Assembly: GCA_963793335.1 (NCBI GenBank)
Contig: CAWBZS010000001.1
Span: 744,001 to 808,000 of the forward strand
DNA: 64,000 nucleotides
From: Sva-07 sp963793335
GTDB lineage: Bacteria; Actinomycetota; Acidimicrobiia; Acidimicrobiales; Ilumatobacteraceae
Reading direction: 5' to 3'
Positions 32,511 through 41,664 of the stretch are shown here, one piece after another (position 1 is the first letter of the stretch; each line of letters opens with the position of its first letter). The notes beneath the pieces were generated by a model, which did no database searches, had not been told where the DNA came from, and was given only the letters and a program-made list of their open reading frames with translations. The translations under genes and the position numbers were made by a program.

Positions 32511-33422
32511 ATGAACATCAGCACCGCACTCACCGATCTTGCTGCCGACCAGGAGGGGCTGCTCACCTCCGTCCAGCTCCGAGCGCACGGAGTGACGAGC
32601 TGGACCCAGCGCCGCCTCGTGGCGGAGGGGTGGATGTTCCGGCTGGCGCCGCGCGTCTACGCACTACGCGGGTCTCCCGACACCCATCGTCGCCGCCTGC
32701 GCTGCGGACTGTTGTGTCTCGGTGAGCGGAGCTGGGTGAGCTTCGAGTCGGCGGCATCACTGCACCGCCTCGACCGGTCCGACGGGCAGGCCGTCGAGTT
32801 CACGATCGAGCGATCCCGACGTCCAGCCGTGCTGCCGTTCCCTGTTCACACGACCACGCGGCTCGAACCGATCGATCATGTTGTCGTCGACGGATTCCGA
32901 GTGACGTCTGCAACCCGCACCGTGTTCGACCTCGCGCTCGCTCGTGCCCACCCTCGTCGGATCGAGGCCGCGATCGACAGCGCCGTTCACCTGCAGCTCT
33001 CATCTCCCGCGGTGCTCGCCCGCCGCCTCGACGGCCTCCGAGGATCGGGGCGCTGGGGGTGTCGACTCGTCGAAGAGATGATCGTGGACTCAGGCGGACA
33101 CACCCACCTCGAGCGACGCTTCCTCGAACTCGTACGAGACGCTGGCTTTCCGACACCGAGCAAGCAGGTCGTGTTCCGAGCCGGCGATCGGCATGTCGCC
33201 CGGGTCGACTTCTTCTTCGAGACCTTCAACGTGGTGGTGGAGGTGTCCGGCCAGAAGGGCCATGCGAGCCCCTTCGAGCGTGCTCGGGACGCGCAGCGAC
33301 GCAACGAGCTGCAGGATCTCGGGGTCCGAGTGTTCGAGTACACGTTCGACGACGTCACCAAGCGACCCGACATGGTGCGGCGCACGCTCCGGGTTCGCCT
33401 CACCCCGATCACCGCAGCCTGA
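32511..33422 (+). CDS. AbiEi-like winged-helix plus DUF559 nuclease-fold protein
   Basis: 303 residues. N-terminal ~60 residues (EGLLTSVQLRAHGVTSWTQR, then RLAPRVYALRG) match the AbiEi/type IV antitoxin-like winged helix. The C-terminal ~100 residues match DUF559, a Vsr-like PD-(D/E)XK fold: VARVDFFFETFNVVVEVSGQ and RRNELQDLGVRVFEYTFDDV. The usual E-x-D-G is E-V-S-G here. Such fused genes are common and often multicopy in high-GC actinobacteria; function is unknown and no toxin partner is next to it. ATG 32511 begins the conserved domain. It is bracketed by inverted copies of repeat family C at 32418 and 33456. Confidence 0.8.
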   Translation: MNISTALTDLAADQEGLLTSVQLRAHGVTSWTQRRLVAEGWMFRLAPRVYALRGSPDTHRRRLRCGLLCLGERSWVSFESAASLHRLDRSDGQAVEFTIERSRRPAVLPFPVHTTTRLEPIDHVVVDGFRVTSATRTVFDLALARAHPRRIEAAIDSAVHLQLSSPAVLARRLDGLRGSGRWGCRLVEEMIVDSGGHTHLERRFLELVRDAGFPTPSKQVVFRAGDRHVARVDFFFETFNVVVEVSGQKGHASPFERARDAQRRNELQDLGVRVFEYTFDDVTKRPDMVRRTLRVRLTPITAA

Positions 33423-33455
33423 CCCATCACACGACACTCGTCTGGGCACGGAATT

Positions 33456-33490
33456 GGGTGACCCGACCCACCCGAAGCGCAACGCAAACG
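33456..33490. repeat. Repeat family C, copy 2 (right of the DUF559 gene, inverted)
   Basis: Reads ACCCGAAGCGCAACGCAAACG at its right end, the reverse complement of the left arm of the copy at 32418. A single arm only. Together the two flank a unit of about 1.07 kb that contains just the DUF559 gene. Confidence 0.7.
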
Positions 33491-33505
33491 TGAATGGCGG
33501 GCGCG

Positions 33506-34318
33506 TCAGATGTGGCTGGGGCGGAGCAGTTCAGGGGCCATGGGGCACTCGGCCACAATCGCAGGCGGACCCATCGGCACCTTGCCATTCGGGCCCACCA
33601 CGTGGGTCAGCATCGAGGTGGGCACCACCTCGACGTCGATCCCCCACGGGTCGACCTCGACGGCCAACGCGTCGACCTTCGCGACCATTGCATCGATGAA
33701 CCCGGACGGAAGCCGTCGGCCGACCCCGGCGACCAACCAGACCTCGGTTGACCACGCCATCGCCGCCGCCACGATGGTCGACGATCCCGCCGGCAGGATC
33801 GCACGCTGCGAATCGACCGCCAGCGCTTCCACCACCACGACGTCCGCATGGCGCACGGCAACGCCGGCCACGCCGGCATCCACCGGGTCGACCTCCACGT
33901 CGTAGCGCTCCATGCGACGCACGAACGAGGTCGCCGTGTGGCCAGCATCGAGGGCCAGCACCCTGACATCGCCCCGCCTGATCAACCCGTCGCCGACAAC
34001 ATCCGGGTCGCCGATCGTGACCACCGTCGCATCATCGGGAATCACGGCTGCGAGCTCGGCACCCGTGCGGTCGCTGCGGATGGCGTCGGCCATCTCCCAC
34101 ACCGCCTCGAACGGTTCGGCAGAGGTGACCACGTTGGCGCAGAGCCACCACAGCGGACCGGCGAAGGGATGACGTTCGACGATGCGTCGACACGCCACGA
34201 CCAGTCCAGCCGGGTCGAAGTGCAGCGAGGCGAGCGCGTGGGCGGTCTCCTCCACCAACGAGGCGGGATCGGCACCCTGGGCCCGGGCCACGTAGCGCAG
34301 ATGCTCGATGGGATGCAC
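33506..34318 (-). CDS. Conserved hypothetical protein, possibly eIF2B-like fold
   Basis: 270 residues from GTG 34318 (VHPIEHLRYVARAQGADPAS). The order of a helical N-terminal part, then VRVLALDAGHTATSFVRRME, ADVVVVEALAVDSQRAIL and TEVWLVAGVGRRLPSGF, recalls the Rossmann-like half of eIF2B/methylthioribose-phosphate isomerase proteins, where a sugar-phosphate site is built from such loops. The match is weak and the catalytic Cys/Asp pair cannot be placed, so no activity is claimed. The frame is open upstream, but that part is antisense to the neighbour. Divergent from the gene at 34443. Confidence 0.6.
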   Translation of the reverse strand: MHPIEHLRYVARAQGADPASLVEETAHALASLHFDPAGLVVACRRIVERHPFAGPLWWLCANVVTSAEPFEAVWEMADAIRSDRTGAELAAVIPDDATVVTIGDPDVVGDGLIRRGDVRVLALDAGHTATSFVRRMERYDVEVDPVDAGVAGVAVRHADVVVVEALAVDSQRAILPAGSSTIVAAAMAWSTEVWLVAGVGRRLPSGFIDAMVAKVDALAVEVDPWGIDVEVVPTSMLTHVVGPNGKVPMGPPAIVAECPMAPELLRPSHI

Positions 34319-34442
34319 GGCCGCGACCGTACCGCGCCACCGGTGGGCGCGCCGTGCGGTGCCCGAGGGTCCCGTCGGGGTTGGCAGGATGTGACCGTTG
34401 AGATCTTCCGATCGTGGCTGCCAGTGGCTACGATCGACGCCC

Positions 34443-34988
34443 GTGGCCGACACGACTTCCGACATCGAACCGACTGCACCGTCACGCCTCGGCCAGGCCG
34501 TGCCGGTCGACCTCGTGCTCACACCGGTCGTCGACGGTGCTGCGGGACAGGGCCGCCCCGTGATGGACTGGCTCACCACGTTCCATCTCGCCTCGGTGGT
34601 CCTCGATCCGTACACCAACGAGAGTTCGTGGGTACTCAAGGCGGCATCGCGCGTCCTCGAACAGTTCCGCGGCTCCGACGCTCGGATCAACCTGATCGTC
34701 ACCTCGAGTGCTCCCGAGGCCGCCGCGTTCCTCGGACCCTACGCCGACCGCTTCCTCGTGTTCTGCGACCCGGATCGAGCCGCGGTCAAGGCCATTGGAC
34801 TCAGCGAGTTGCCGGCATTCGCGTTCATCCGCGTCGATGGCGTGGTGGCCGCCGCAGCGCAGGGCTGGAACCCGCCCGAATGGGAAGCAGTCGCCGACGC
34901 AATCGCCGACGTCTGCTGGTGGACGTCGATTCCGGTTCCCGGCCCCGGCGATCCCGGCGCCTTTCGCGGCTCGCCCGCGCTGGGCTGA
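34443..34988 (+). CDS. Conserved hypothetical protein, possible thioredoxin-like fold without CxxC
   Basis: 181 residues from GTG 34443. The central part (ASVVLDPYTNESSWVLKAAS, INLIVTSSAPEAAAFLG, FLVFCDPDRAAVKAIGLSEL, AFAFIRVDGVVAAAAQGWNP) has the strand/helix order of peroxiredoxin or TlpA-like proteins, including the 'P-x-F/A-x-F-I' strand and a G-W-x-P-x-E-W ending, but no active-site cysteine pair. Function unknown. It ends three bases before the HrpB gene, so they are co-transcribed. An upstream ATG (34398) is in frame but poorly supported. Confidence 0.6.
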   Translation: MADTTSDIEPTAPSRLGQAVPVDLVLTPVVDGAAGQGRPVMDWLTTFHLASVVLDPYTNESSWVLKAASRVLEQFRGSDARINLIVTSSAPEAAAFLGPYADRFLVFCDPDRAAVKAIGLSELPAFAFIRVDGVVAAAAQGWNPPEWEAVADAIADVCWWTSIPVPGPGDPGAFRGSPALG

Positions 34989-34991
34989 CCC

Positions 34992-37565
34992 GTGCCGGGA
35001 GGGCCTCCCGAGCGCGCTCCGCTTCCCGACCTCCCCGTCGTCGAGGCCATCGACGGCGTTCGTGCCGCACTCGACGAACATCACCGCGCCATCCTGATCG
35101 CCCCACCCGGTGCCGGCAAGACGACGGTGCTGCCCCTCGCACTGCTCGACGAGACCTGGCTCGACGGTCAGCGGATCGTCGTGTTGGAGCCACGGCGCCT
35201 TGCCACCCGTGCCGCAGCCCGACGCATGGCCGAGACCACGGGCACCGACGTCGGCGCACTCGTCGGGTACCAGACCCGCGACGAGCGTCGGATCAGCGCC
35301 TCCACTCGAATCGAAGTGGTCACCGAGGGCGTGCTCACCCGGCGACTCCAGAACGACCCGGAGCTCCCCGGCGTGGGGCTGGTGGTCTTCGACGAGGTGC
35401 ACGAACGCAACCTGACCACCGATCTCGGCATGGCGCTCGCGCTCGACGTGGCCGCCACGATCCGTCCCGATCTTCGGCTGCTGGCGATGTCGGCCACGCC
35501 TGACGTCGAGGGGCTCATCGCACTGCTCGATGCTCCCGTCATCGCGAGCGAGGGCCGGATGTTCGACGTCGAGATGCACTGGGTTCCGCGGGCGCCCGGC
35601 GCGAGGGGCGCGGGCGGACGAGGGGGTGGTCGGTCGGGGCGCCAGCAGCGGCCGACGTCCTCCGGCGGGCGGGGAAGTGCTCGTGGCGGCGGCAACCGGA
35701 TCGAACCCGACGTCACCGCGGTGGTGCTGCGCGCCCTTCGCGAGCAGGCCGGCGACATCTTGGTGTTCCTGCCAGGAATCGGCGAGATCCGCCGCACGGA
35801 GTCGATGCTGCGCGAGCGTGTCGGCGCCGACGTCGATGTCTTCGCCCTCGCCGGGGCGTTGTCACTCGCCGAACAGGACGAGGCGCTCGCCCCGTCCCGG
35901 CACGGACGACGCCGAGTGGTGTTGTCGACGGACATCGCCGAGACCTCGTTGACCGTCGACGGGGTACGCGTCGTGGTCGACGCCGGGCTCGCCCGTGAGC
36001 CGCGCTTCGATCCGAGCAGCGCCATGACCCGCCTCGCCACCGTCGCCACCAGCCGCGCCTCGGCCGAGCAGCGAGCGGGGCGAGCAGGGCGTACCGAACC
36101 GGGCGCAACGTACCGTCTGTGGAGCAAGCTCGAGCACGGAACCCGGGCACGACACCGTTCGCCCGAGATCGTGCAGGCCGACCTCGCCGGATTCGCGCTC
36201 GAACTCGCGGCGTGGGGCGGCGGCGACGACCTCCGCTTCATCGACGCGCCGCCGACCGGAGCCCTTGCGCAGGCGCGCGAGCTGCTGGCCGACCTGCACG
36301 CGATCGACGACGACGGCTCGATCACTCCACTGGGGCGCACGATGCTCGGGCTTCCCGTGCATCCCCGATTGGCTCGGATGGTCGCCGTCGACAAGACGAG
36401 CCTCGCCTGCGTCGTCGCCACACTCGTGGAGGAGCGCGACATCTTCAGAGGTCGCCCCGACGATCTTCCCGCCGACCTCTCGCTTCGAGTCGGCGCGCTG
36501 ACCGGCCGGCGCGGTCACGATGCCGCCGATCGCGGCGCCGTCTCCCGCCTGCGCGATCGGGCTGCCGACCTCGCCCGACGAGCGAGCATCCGGTTCGAAC
36601 TCCACGACGTCGATCCCGACCGAGTCGGTGCCGTGCTCCTGCTCGGCTACCCGGACCGACTCGCAGCTCGGCGCCGACCGGGCCAGTTCCAGCTGCGTTC
36701 GGGTACCGGCGCCTGGCTGCCCGACGACGACGCACTCGCCGGCGAGGAGTTTCTCGTCGCCGCCGATCTCGATGGGCGCCGGGACCGAGCCCGCATCCGC
36801 CTGGCTGCCACGGTCGACAGCGACACGGTGATCGCCGAGTTCGGGGCCGACATCGTGGAGCGGCGAACGATCGAGTGGGACACCGACCGCGACGATCTCG
36901 TGGAGATCGTCGAGCGACGGCTCGGCGCCATCCAGCTCGGTCGACACACCGGTCGACCTGAGCCGAGCGACGAGACCACGGCCGCGTTGATGAGCCGGGT
37001 GCGCTCCACGCAGCTCGGTGCGCTCCGCTGGTCAGCCGCCGCGACATCACTGCGCGATCGCGTTGCGTTTCTCCACCGATCGATCGGCGACCCGTGGCCG
37101 GACTGGTCCACCGAACGGTTGGCCGCCACCGTCGACGACTGGCTTGCGCCATACCTGCCGGGGGCCACCGGACGCGCCGATCTCGACCGCTTGGACGTCG
37201 CGATGGTGCTGCGCAGCCAACTCCCGTGGCCACAGGGCGCCGATCTCGACGAGATCGCGCCCGCCGAGCTCGCCCTCCCCTCGGGTCGTGAGGTCCCGAT
37301 CGACTACGAAGGCGACCAACCCGACGCGTTCGTGCGTGTCCAGGACCTCTTCGGCGTCACGACGCACCCCATCGCAGCAGGGATGCCGATCCGGCTGCAT
37401 CTGCTGTCACCCGCCGACCGTCCAATCCAAGTCACCGCCGACCTACCTGGCTTCTGGGCTGGTTCGTGGGCAGAGGTCAAGAAGGACATGGCCGGCCGGT
37501 ACCCGAAACACCAGTGGCCCGCCGACCCTGCAAACGCCGACCCCAAACGCATGAAGGATCGTTGA
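34992..37565 (+). CDS. hrpB: ATP-dependent RNA helicase HrpB
   Basis: 857 residues, DExH helicase of the DEAH/RHA group. Motif I APPGAGKTTVLPLALL, Ia LEPRRLATRAAARRMA, II VVFDEVHERNLTTDL (DEVH, typical of HrpB), III AMSATPD, V LSTDIAETSLTVDG, VI QRAGRAGRTEPG. The C-terminal domain YPKHQWPADPANADP is diagnostic for HrpB. A Gly/Arg/Ser-rich insert of ~40 residues (about 200-240) follows the first RecA domain, possibly an RNA-binding loop. Cellular role is poorly known. GTG start three bases after the preceding gene; its TGA overlaps the next ATG (TGATG). Confidence 0.95.
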   Translation: MPGGPPERAPLPDLPVVEAIDGVRAALDEHHRAILIAPPGAGKTTVLPLALLDETWLDGQRIVVLEPRRLATRAAARRMAETTGTDVGALVGYQTRDERRISASTRIEVVTEGVLTRRLQNDPELPGVGLVVFDEVHERNLTTDLGMALALDVAATIRPDLRLLAMSATPDVEGLIALLDAPVIASEGRMFDVEMHWVPRAPGARGAGGRGGGRSGRQQRPTSSGGRGSARGGGNRIEPDVTAVVLRALREQAGDILVFLPGIGEIRRTESMLRERVGADVDVFALAGALSLAEQDEALAPSRHGRRRVVLSTDIAETSLTVDGVRVVVDAGLAREPRFDPSSAMTRLATVATSRASAEQRAGRAGRTEPGATYRLWSKLEHGTRARHRSPEIVQADLAGFALELAAWGGGDDLRFIDAPPTGALAQARELLADLHAIDDDGSITPLGRTMLGLPVHPRLARMVAVDKTSLACVVATLVEERDIFRGRPDDLPADLSLRVGALTGRRGHDAADRGAVSRLRDRAADLARRASIRFELHDVDPDRVGAVLLLGYPDRLAARRRPGQFQLRSGTGAWLPDDDALAGEEFLVAADLDGRRDRARIRLAATVDSDTVIAEFGADIVERRTIEWDTDRDDLVEIVERRLGAIQLGRHTGRPEPSDETTAALMSRVRSTQLGALRWSAAATSLRDRVAFLHRSIGDPWPDWSTERLAATVDDWLAPYLPGATGRADLDRLDVAMVLRSQLPWPQGADLDEIAPAELALPSGREVPIDYEGDQPDAFVRVQDLFGVTTHPIAAGMPIRLHLLSPADRPIQVTADLPGFWAGSWAEVKKDMAGRYPKHQWPADPANADPKRMKDR

Positions 37566-38290
37566 TGGTCGGCTTGTCGGTCGCCATGGTGATCGCATGC
37601 ATCGCCGTGGTCTATGTCGGCGCGGTCGTGCAGGCATCGATCGGCATTGGCCTCGGCATGATCGCCTCGCCCGTGTTGTTGCTGGCCGACCCGGACTTCG
37701 TCCCCGCCGCACTCATCCTCGCGGTGCTGCCGTTGACGTTCACGATCGCGTGGATCGACCGGGCCAGCATCGAGCCACGCGAGGTCGGCTTCGCAGTCGC
37801 CGGTCGTGTCCCCGGCACGATCGCCGGTGCGCTCGTGGTGGCATCGCTGTCCGATCGTGTGCTGGCCGTGCTGGTGGCCGGATCCGTGATGCTCGCGGTG
37901 GTGGCATCGATCACCGGACGCTTGTTCCGTCCCACCGATCGCTCACTGGTGGTCGCGGGGGTGGCGTCGGGGTTTGCCGCCACGACGACCGGGGTCGGTG
38001 GCCCACCGATGGCGCTGACGTATCAGAACAGCGACCCCGCCACGATGCGCGCCACCATCTCCGCGTTCTTCTCGATCGGCACGGTGATGTCGCTCATCGC
38101 GCTCTGGTTGGCCGGCGAGGTCGGCGCCCGCCAACTGCAGCTCGCTGCGTTGATCATGCCGGGGGTCATCCTCGGAATCGTCACCGCCCGGCGGGTCAAG
38201 CACCTGCTGCGCCCAGAGGTGGTCCGCCCAGCGGTGTTGGTGATCTGCACGGTGGCCTCGGTGGCCCTGCTCGTCGAGACCTTCGCCTGA
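37565..38290 (+). CDS. TSUP (TauE/SafE) family permease
   Basis: 241 residues, seven to eight hydrophobic helices. The two repeat signatures of the family are visible: VGAVVQASIGIGLGMIASPV near the N-terminus and SGFAATTTGVGGPPMALTYQ in the middle. TSUP proteins move sulfur-containing or small organic anions across the cytoplasmic membrane; the substrate is unknown. The ATG at 37565 shares its A with the HrpB stop (TGATG). Followed by repeat family B copy 3. Confidence 0.9.
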   Translation: MVGLSVAMVIACIAVVYVGAVVQASIGIGLGMIASPVLLLADPDFVPAALILAVLPLTFTIAWIDRASIEPREVGFAVAGRVPGTIAGALVVASLSDRVLAVLVAGSVMLAVVASITGRLFRPTDRSLVVAGVASGFAATTTGVGGPPMALTYQNSDPATMRATISAFFSIGTVMSLIALWLAGEVGARQLQLAALIMPGVILGIVTARRVKHLLRPEVVRPAVLVICTVASVALLVETFA

Positions 38291-38340
38291 CCAGCCCGCC
38301 CCCAACCGCCCGCCCACCCGCCGCACCGGCCCGGCACCGC

Positions 38341-38390
38341 GTTCTCGTGAACTCGTGTCGGAATAGTTCCGACACGAGTTCACGAGAAAC
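38341..38390. repeat. Palindrome of repeat family B, copy 3
   Basis: Arms containing GTTCTCGTGAACTCGTGTCG around a TAG centre; the right arm has one extra A near its end. It lies 50 bases after the permease stop and 74 bases before the next gene on the same strand. Confidence 0.85.
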
Positions 38391-38463
38391 GACCCGGCCC
38401 TCGACACGAATCGTCTCGACCCTCGGGTGGGCCACGACGACGTTGGCGCACTACGTTGCCGCC

Positions 38464-39711
38464 GTGCGTTCACGACTGATCACCCTGGCCATGGTCTCCG
38501 CTGTTGTCCTCGCTGCCTGCGGGAGCGACAGCGACACTGCCGATTCCACGTCATCGACCGAGGCGGTCACCGCCACCACCGAGGCCATGGTGGAGACCAC
38601 CGACGCTCCGGCGGAGACCACCCCGCCGACCACCGAGGCCGCTCCGGAGACCACCGAGCCGGCACTCGCCGAGTTCACGTCGTTCGAGCCCGGACCGTAT
38701 GACGTGGGTGTGCAGACGATCACGATCAATGCCGACTCCGATCGGCCACTCACCGTCGATGTGTGGTTCCCGATCGATGATGCCGGCGACGCGCCCCTGC
38801 ACCAGTACACGTTGGTCCCCGAGGTGTACTACGAGTCGCCCTCGGCGGTCACCGCCACCGCTGATCAGATCGCTACCGGGGGCCCGTTCCCGCTGGTCGT
38901 CTACTCCCACGGATCGGGTGGCCTGCGCTACATCGCCTCGTACTACACCGAGGCCATCGCCAGCTACGGCTACGTGGTGGCCGCTCCCGACCACACCGGG
39001 AACACTGCGGTGGACCGCCTCCTCGGGGCCGAGGCCGAGTTCGACGTCACCGCACTCGCCCGTCCGAACGACGTCGAGACCGTGATCAACGCCATGCTCG
39101 ACCCCACGAGCACCGAGACCGCAGCGTTCGTCACCAGTGTCGATCCGGAGAGTATCGCCGTCACCGGCCACTCGTTCGGCGGCTTCAGCACGCTCGCCGT
39201 CGCAGGTGGCTACGAGAACCCCCTGGGCTCGTTCGTGGCCGACGATCGTGTCGACGCCATCATTCCGCTGGCCCCGGCCACCGGCGACGGCACCCGCCTG
39301 ATGTCCGATGCTGGACTCGAGTCGATCCAGATCCCCATGCTGGTGATGGTGGGCACCAACGACCAGACCACCCCGGTCGACCCCAACGTCACCCGCATCT
39401 GGGATCTCGCCGGGAGCGAGCCGCTCGTTCGCGTCGAACTCGTCGACGCCCAGCACCAGAGCTTCACCGACGTCTGCGACTACCAGGAGTTCCTGCCGAC
39501 CCTCGGCGACGTGGTCCCGCAACCGGTGATCGACACGATCGATGGCCAGGGCGCCGAGGGCTGTTCGCCCGGCGACATGCCGATCGAGCGCGCCAAGGAC
39601 CTCACCAACACCTTCGCGATCAACTTCCTCGAGTCGACGTTCCGCAACGCCGAGCTGATCACGGACGCCAACACGGCGATCCCCGACGACGTCATCTTCA
39701 CGGCCAAGTAA
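38464..39711 (+). CDS. Secreted alpha/beta hydrolase lipoprotein (PAF-acetylhydrolase/polyester-hydrolase-like)
   Basis: 415 residues from GTG 38464. Lipoprotein signal ending VVLAACGSD, then a ~60-residue Thr/Glu-rich linker. Catalytic Ser in TGHSFGGFSTLAVAG; oxyanion region LVVYSHGSGGLRYIASYY; Asp probably in MVGTNDQTTPVD; His in DAQHQSFTDV. This arrangement is seen in platelet-activating-factor acetylhydrolase-like and cutinase-like esterases. It should hydrolyse esters outside the cell while anchored to the membrane. Flanked by two almost identical family B palindromes. Confidence 0.88.
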   Translation: MRSRLITLAMVSAVVLAACGSDSDTADSTSSTEAVTATTEAMVETTDAPAETTPPTTEAAPETTEPALAEFTSFEPGPYDVGVQTITINADSDRPLTVDVWFPIDDAGDAPLHQYTLVPEVYYESPSAVTATADQIATGGPFPLVVYSHGSGGLRYIASYYTEAIASYGYVVAAPDHTGNTAVDRLLGAEAEFDVTALARPNDVETVINAMLDPTSTETAAFVTSVDPESIAVTGHSFGGFSTLAVAGGYENPLGSFVADDRVDAIIPLAPATGDGTRLMSDAGLESIQIPMLVMVGTNDQTTPVDPNVTRIWDLAGSEPLVRVELVDAQHQSFTDVCDYQEFLPTLGDVVPQPVIDTIDGQGAEGCSPGDMPIERAKDLTNTFAINFLESTFRNAELITDANTAIPDDVIFTAK

Positions 39712-39724
39712 CCGCAACCAACCC

Positions 39725-39773
39725 GTTCTCGTGAACTCGTGTCGGAACTGTTCCGACACGAGTTCACGAGAAC
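39725..39773. repeat. Palindrome of repeat family B, copy 4
   Basis: Perfect 23-base arms around a CTG centre, 49 bases in all, starting 14 bases after the lipoprotein-hydrolase stop. Same arms as copies 1 and 3. Confidence 0.85.
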
Positions 39774-39825
39774 GCACCGGGGCGACACTTCGTGCGCTTG
39801 CGGCAGTGGTCGTAGGCTCGATGAC

Positions 39826-41481
39826 ATGGCTGAGGTCCCCGATTTCTCGTACACCGAACTGCTCCCGTTGGGCGCCGACGACACCGAGTACCGGCTCGTG
39901 TCGACTGAGGGTGTCTCGACGTTCGACACCCCCGAGGGCACGTTCCTCAAGGTCGAGCCGGAAGCGATCCGCAAGCTCACCGCCGAAGCGATGCACGACA
40001 TCGCCCACTTCCTGCGCTCGAACCACCTGCAACAGCTGCGCAACATCCTCGACGATCCCGAAGCGTCCGACAACGACCGGTTCGTGGCGCTCGACCTGCT
40101 GAAGAATGCAACGATCGCAGCGGGGGGCGTGCTGCCGATGTGCCAGGACACGGGCACCGCCATCGTCAAAGCGAAGAAGGGCCAGTTCGTGTTCACCGGC
40201 GGCGGCGACGAGGAAGCGATCGCCCACGGGATCTACGACACCTACCAGACGTCGAACCTGCGGTACTCGCAGATGGCACCGCTCGACATGTACACCGAGA
40301 AGAACACCGGCACGAACCTGCCGGCGGAGATCAAGGTGTCGGCAATCGACGGCGACGCCTACAAGTTTCTGTTCATGGCCAAGGGCGGCGGCTCTGCCAA
40401 CAAGAGCTACCTCTACCAGGAGACCAAGGCGCTGCTGAACGAGGCGACGCTGCTGCCATGGATCTTCGAGAAGATGCAGTCGCTCGGCACCTCCGCCTGC
40501 CCGCCGTATCACCTCGCCGTGGTCATCGGCGGCACGTCGGCCGAGTTCGCGGTCGAGACCGCCAAGCTGGCCTCGACGAAGTACCTCGACTCGTTGCCAA
40601 CCTCCGGCTCGCCCGACGGTCACGCCTTCCGCGACCTCGAACTCGAACAGCAGGTGCTGAAGCTCAGTCAGACCACCGGGATCGGTGCCCAGTTCGGCGG
40701 CAAGTACTTCTGCCACGACGTTCGGATCATCCGCCTCCCCCGACACGGCGCCTCGTGCCCCGTCGGCATCGCCGTGTCGTGCTCCGCTGACCGCCAGGCG
40801 CTCGGCAAGATCACCAAGGACGGCATCTTCCTCGAGCAGCTCGAGACCGACCCGGCCCGCTTCCTGCCCGAGGTCGGCGAAGAGGAGCTCGACGACACCG
40901 AGTCGGTCCACATCGACCTCAACCGACCGATGGACGACATCCTCGCCGAGCTGTCGCAGTACCCCGTGACGACCCGTGTGATGTTGACCGGCCCGATGGT
41001 GGTCGCCCGAGACATCGCCCACGCCAAGATCAAGGAGCGTCTCGACGCCGGCGAAGCGATGCCGCAGTACCTCAAGGATCACGCGGTGTACTACGCCGGG
41101 CCGGCCAAGACCCCGGAGGGCTACGCATCGGGTTCGTTCGGGCCGACGACCGCCGGCCGCATGGACAGCTACGTCGAGCAGTTCCAGACCTCCCGAGGAT
41201 CGATGATCATGCTGGCGAAGGGCAACCGCTCCAAGCAGGTCACCGACTCGTGCGCGACGAACGGCGGGTTCTATCTCGGCTCGATCGGTGGACCGGCCGC
41301 CCGGCTTGCGCTCGACAACATCCGCAAGGTCGAGGTGCTCGAGTACCCCGAGCTCGGCATGGAGGCCGTGTGGAAGATCGAGGTCGAGGACTTCCCGGCG
41401 TTCATCGTCGTCGACGACAAGGGCCACGACTTCTACGCAGATGTCAACGCCGCTGCATCGATGCCGGTCTCTCTCCGCTGA
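39826..41481 (+). CDS. fumA: Class I fumarate hydratase (iron-sulfur type)
   Basis: 551 residues, matching FumA/FumB length. Both halves are fused as in E. coli class I fumarase. Cluster cysteines fit VLPMCQDTGTAIVKAKKGQ, VSCSADRQALGKITKDG and VTDSCATNGGFYLGSIGG. It interconverts fumarate and malate in the TCA cycle using an oxygen-sensitive 4Fe-4S cluster. The ATG at 39826 starts the conserved sequence; the open frame upstream passes through the family B palindrome. Stands alone on the plus strand. Confidence 0.95.
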   Translation: MAEVPDFSYTELLPLGADDTEYRLVSTEGVSTFDTPEGTFLKVEPEAIRKLTAEAMHDIAHFLRSNHLQQLRNILDDPEASDNDRFVALDLLKNATIAAGGVLPMCQDTGTAIVKAKKGQFVFTGGGDEEAIAHGIYDTYQTSNLRYSQMAPLDMYTEKNTGTNLPAEIKVSAIDGDAYKFLFMAKGGGSANKSYLYQETKALLNEATLLPWIFEKMQSLGTSACPPYHLAVVIGGTSAEFAVETAKLASTKYLDSLPTSGSPDGHAFRDLELEQQVLKLSQTTGIGAQFGGKYFCHDVRIIRLPRHGASCPVGIAVSCSADRQALGKITKDGIFLEQLETDPARFLPEVGEEELDDTESVHIDLNRPMDDILAELSQYPVTTRVMLTGPMVVARDIAHAKIKERLDAGEAMPQYLKDHAVYYAGPAKTPEGYASGSFGPTTAGRMDSYVEQFQTSRGSMIMLAKGNRSKQVTDSCATNGGFYLGSIGGPAARLALDNIRKVEVLEYPELGMEAVWKIEVEDFPAFIVVDDKGHDFYADVNAAASMPVSLR

Positions 41482-41664
41482 GCGGATCAGTCCGATCCGT
41501 GACTCTCGACGGAGTCAGAGCTCGCCGGCGAGGGCGCCGAGGCGGCGTTCACCATCGGGGGTCTGACCATTCGATCAGGACTTCGAACGTGATCAGGTCG
41601 ATCGGCGGATGATCGAACGTGATCGTCGCAACGCCGCGATCATCCAGGTCCGTCCGCACCGAGG
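41482..41664. other. Gap between convergent genes, no gene seen
   Basis: 183 bases between the fumarase and LLM-oxidoreductase stops. It contains two direct copies of CGAACGTGATC about 25 bases apart and half of a family A core (GGGGTCTGACC), but no full palindrome or protein-like frame. Confidence 0.4.

Noticed and set aside
32511..33422. Type IV toxin-antitoxin or abortive infection system.
   Set aside because: The N-terminal domain is AbiEi-like, but no AbiEii nucleotidyltransferase toxin is adjacent; the C-terminal part is DUF559 instead.
38551..41427. A 958-codon minus-strand open frame across the lipoprotein hydrolase, family B palindrome and fumarase.
   Set aside because: It is the antisense shadow of two clear genes; the translation is His/Arg/Gly-rich without any recognisable domain, a common artefact in high-GC DNA.
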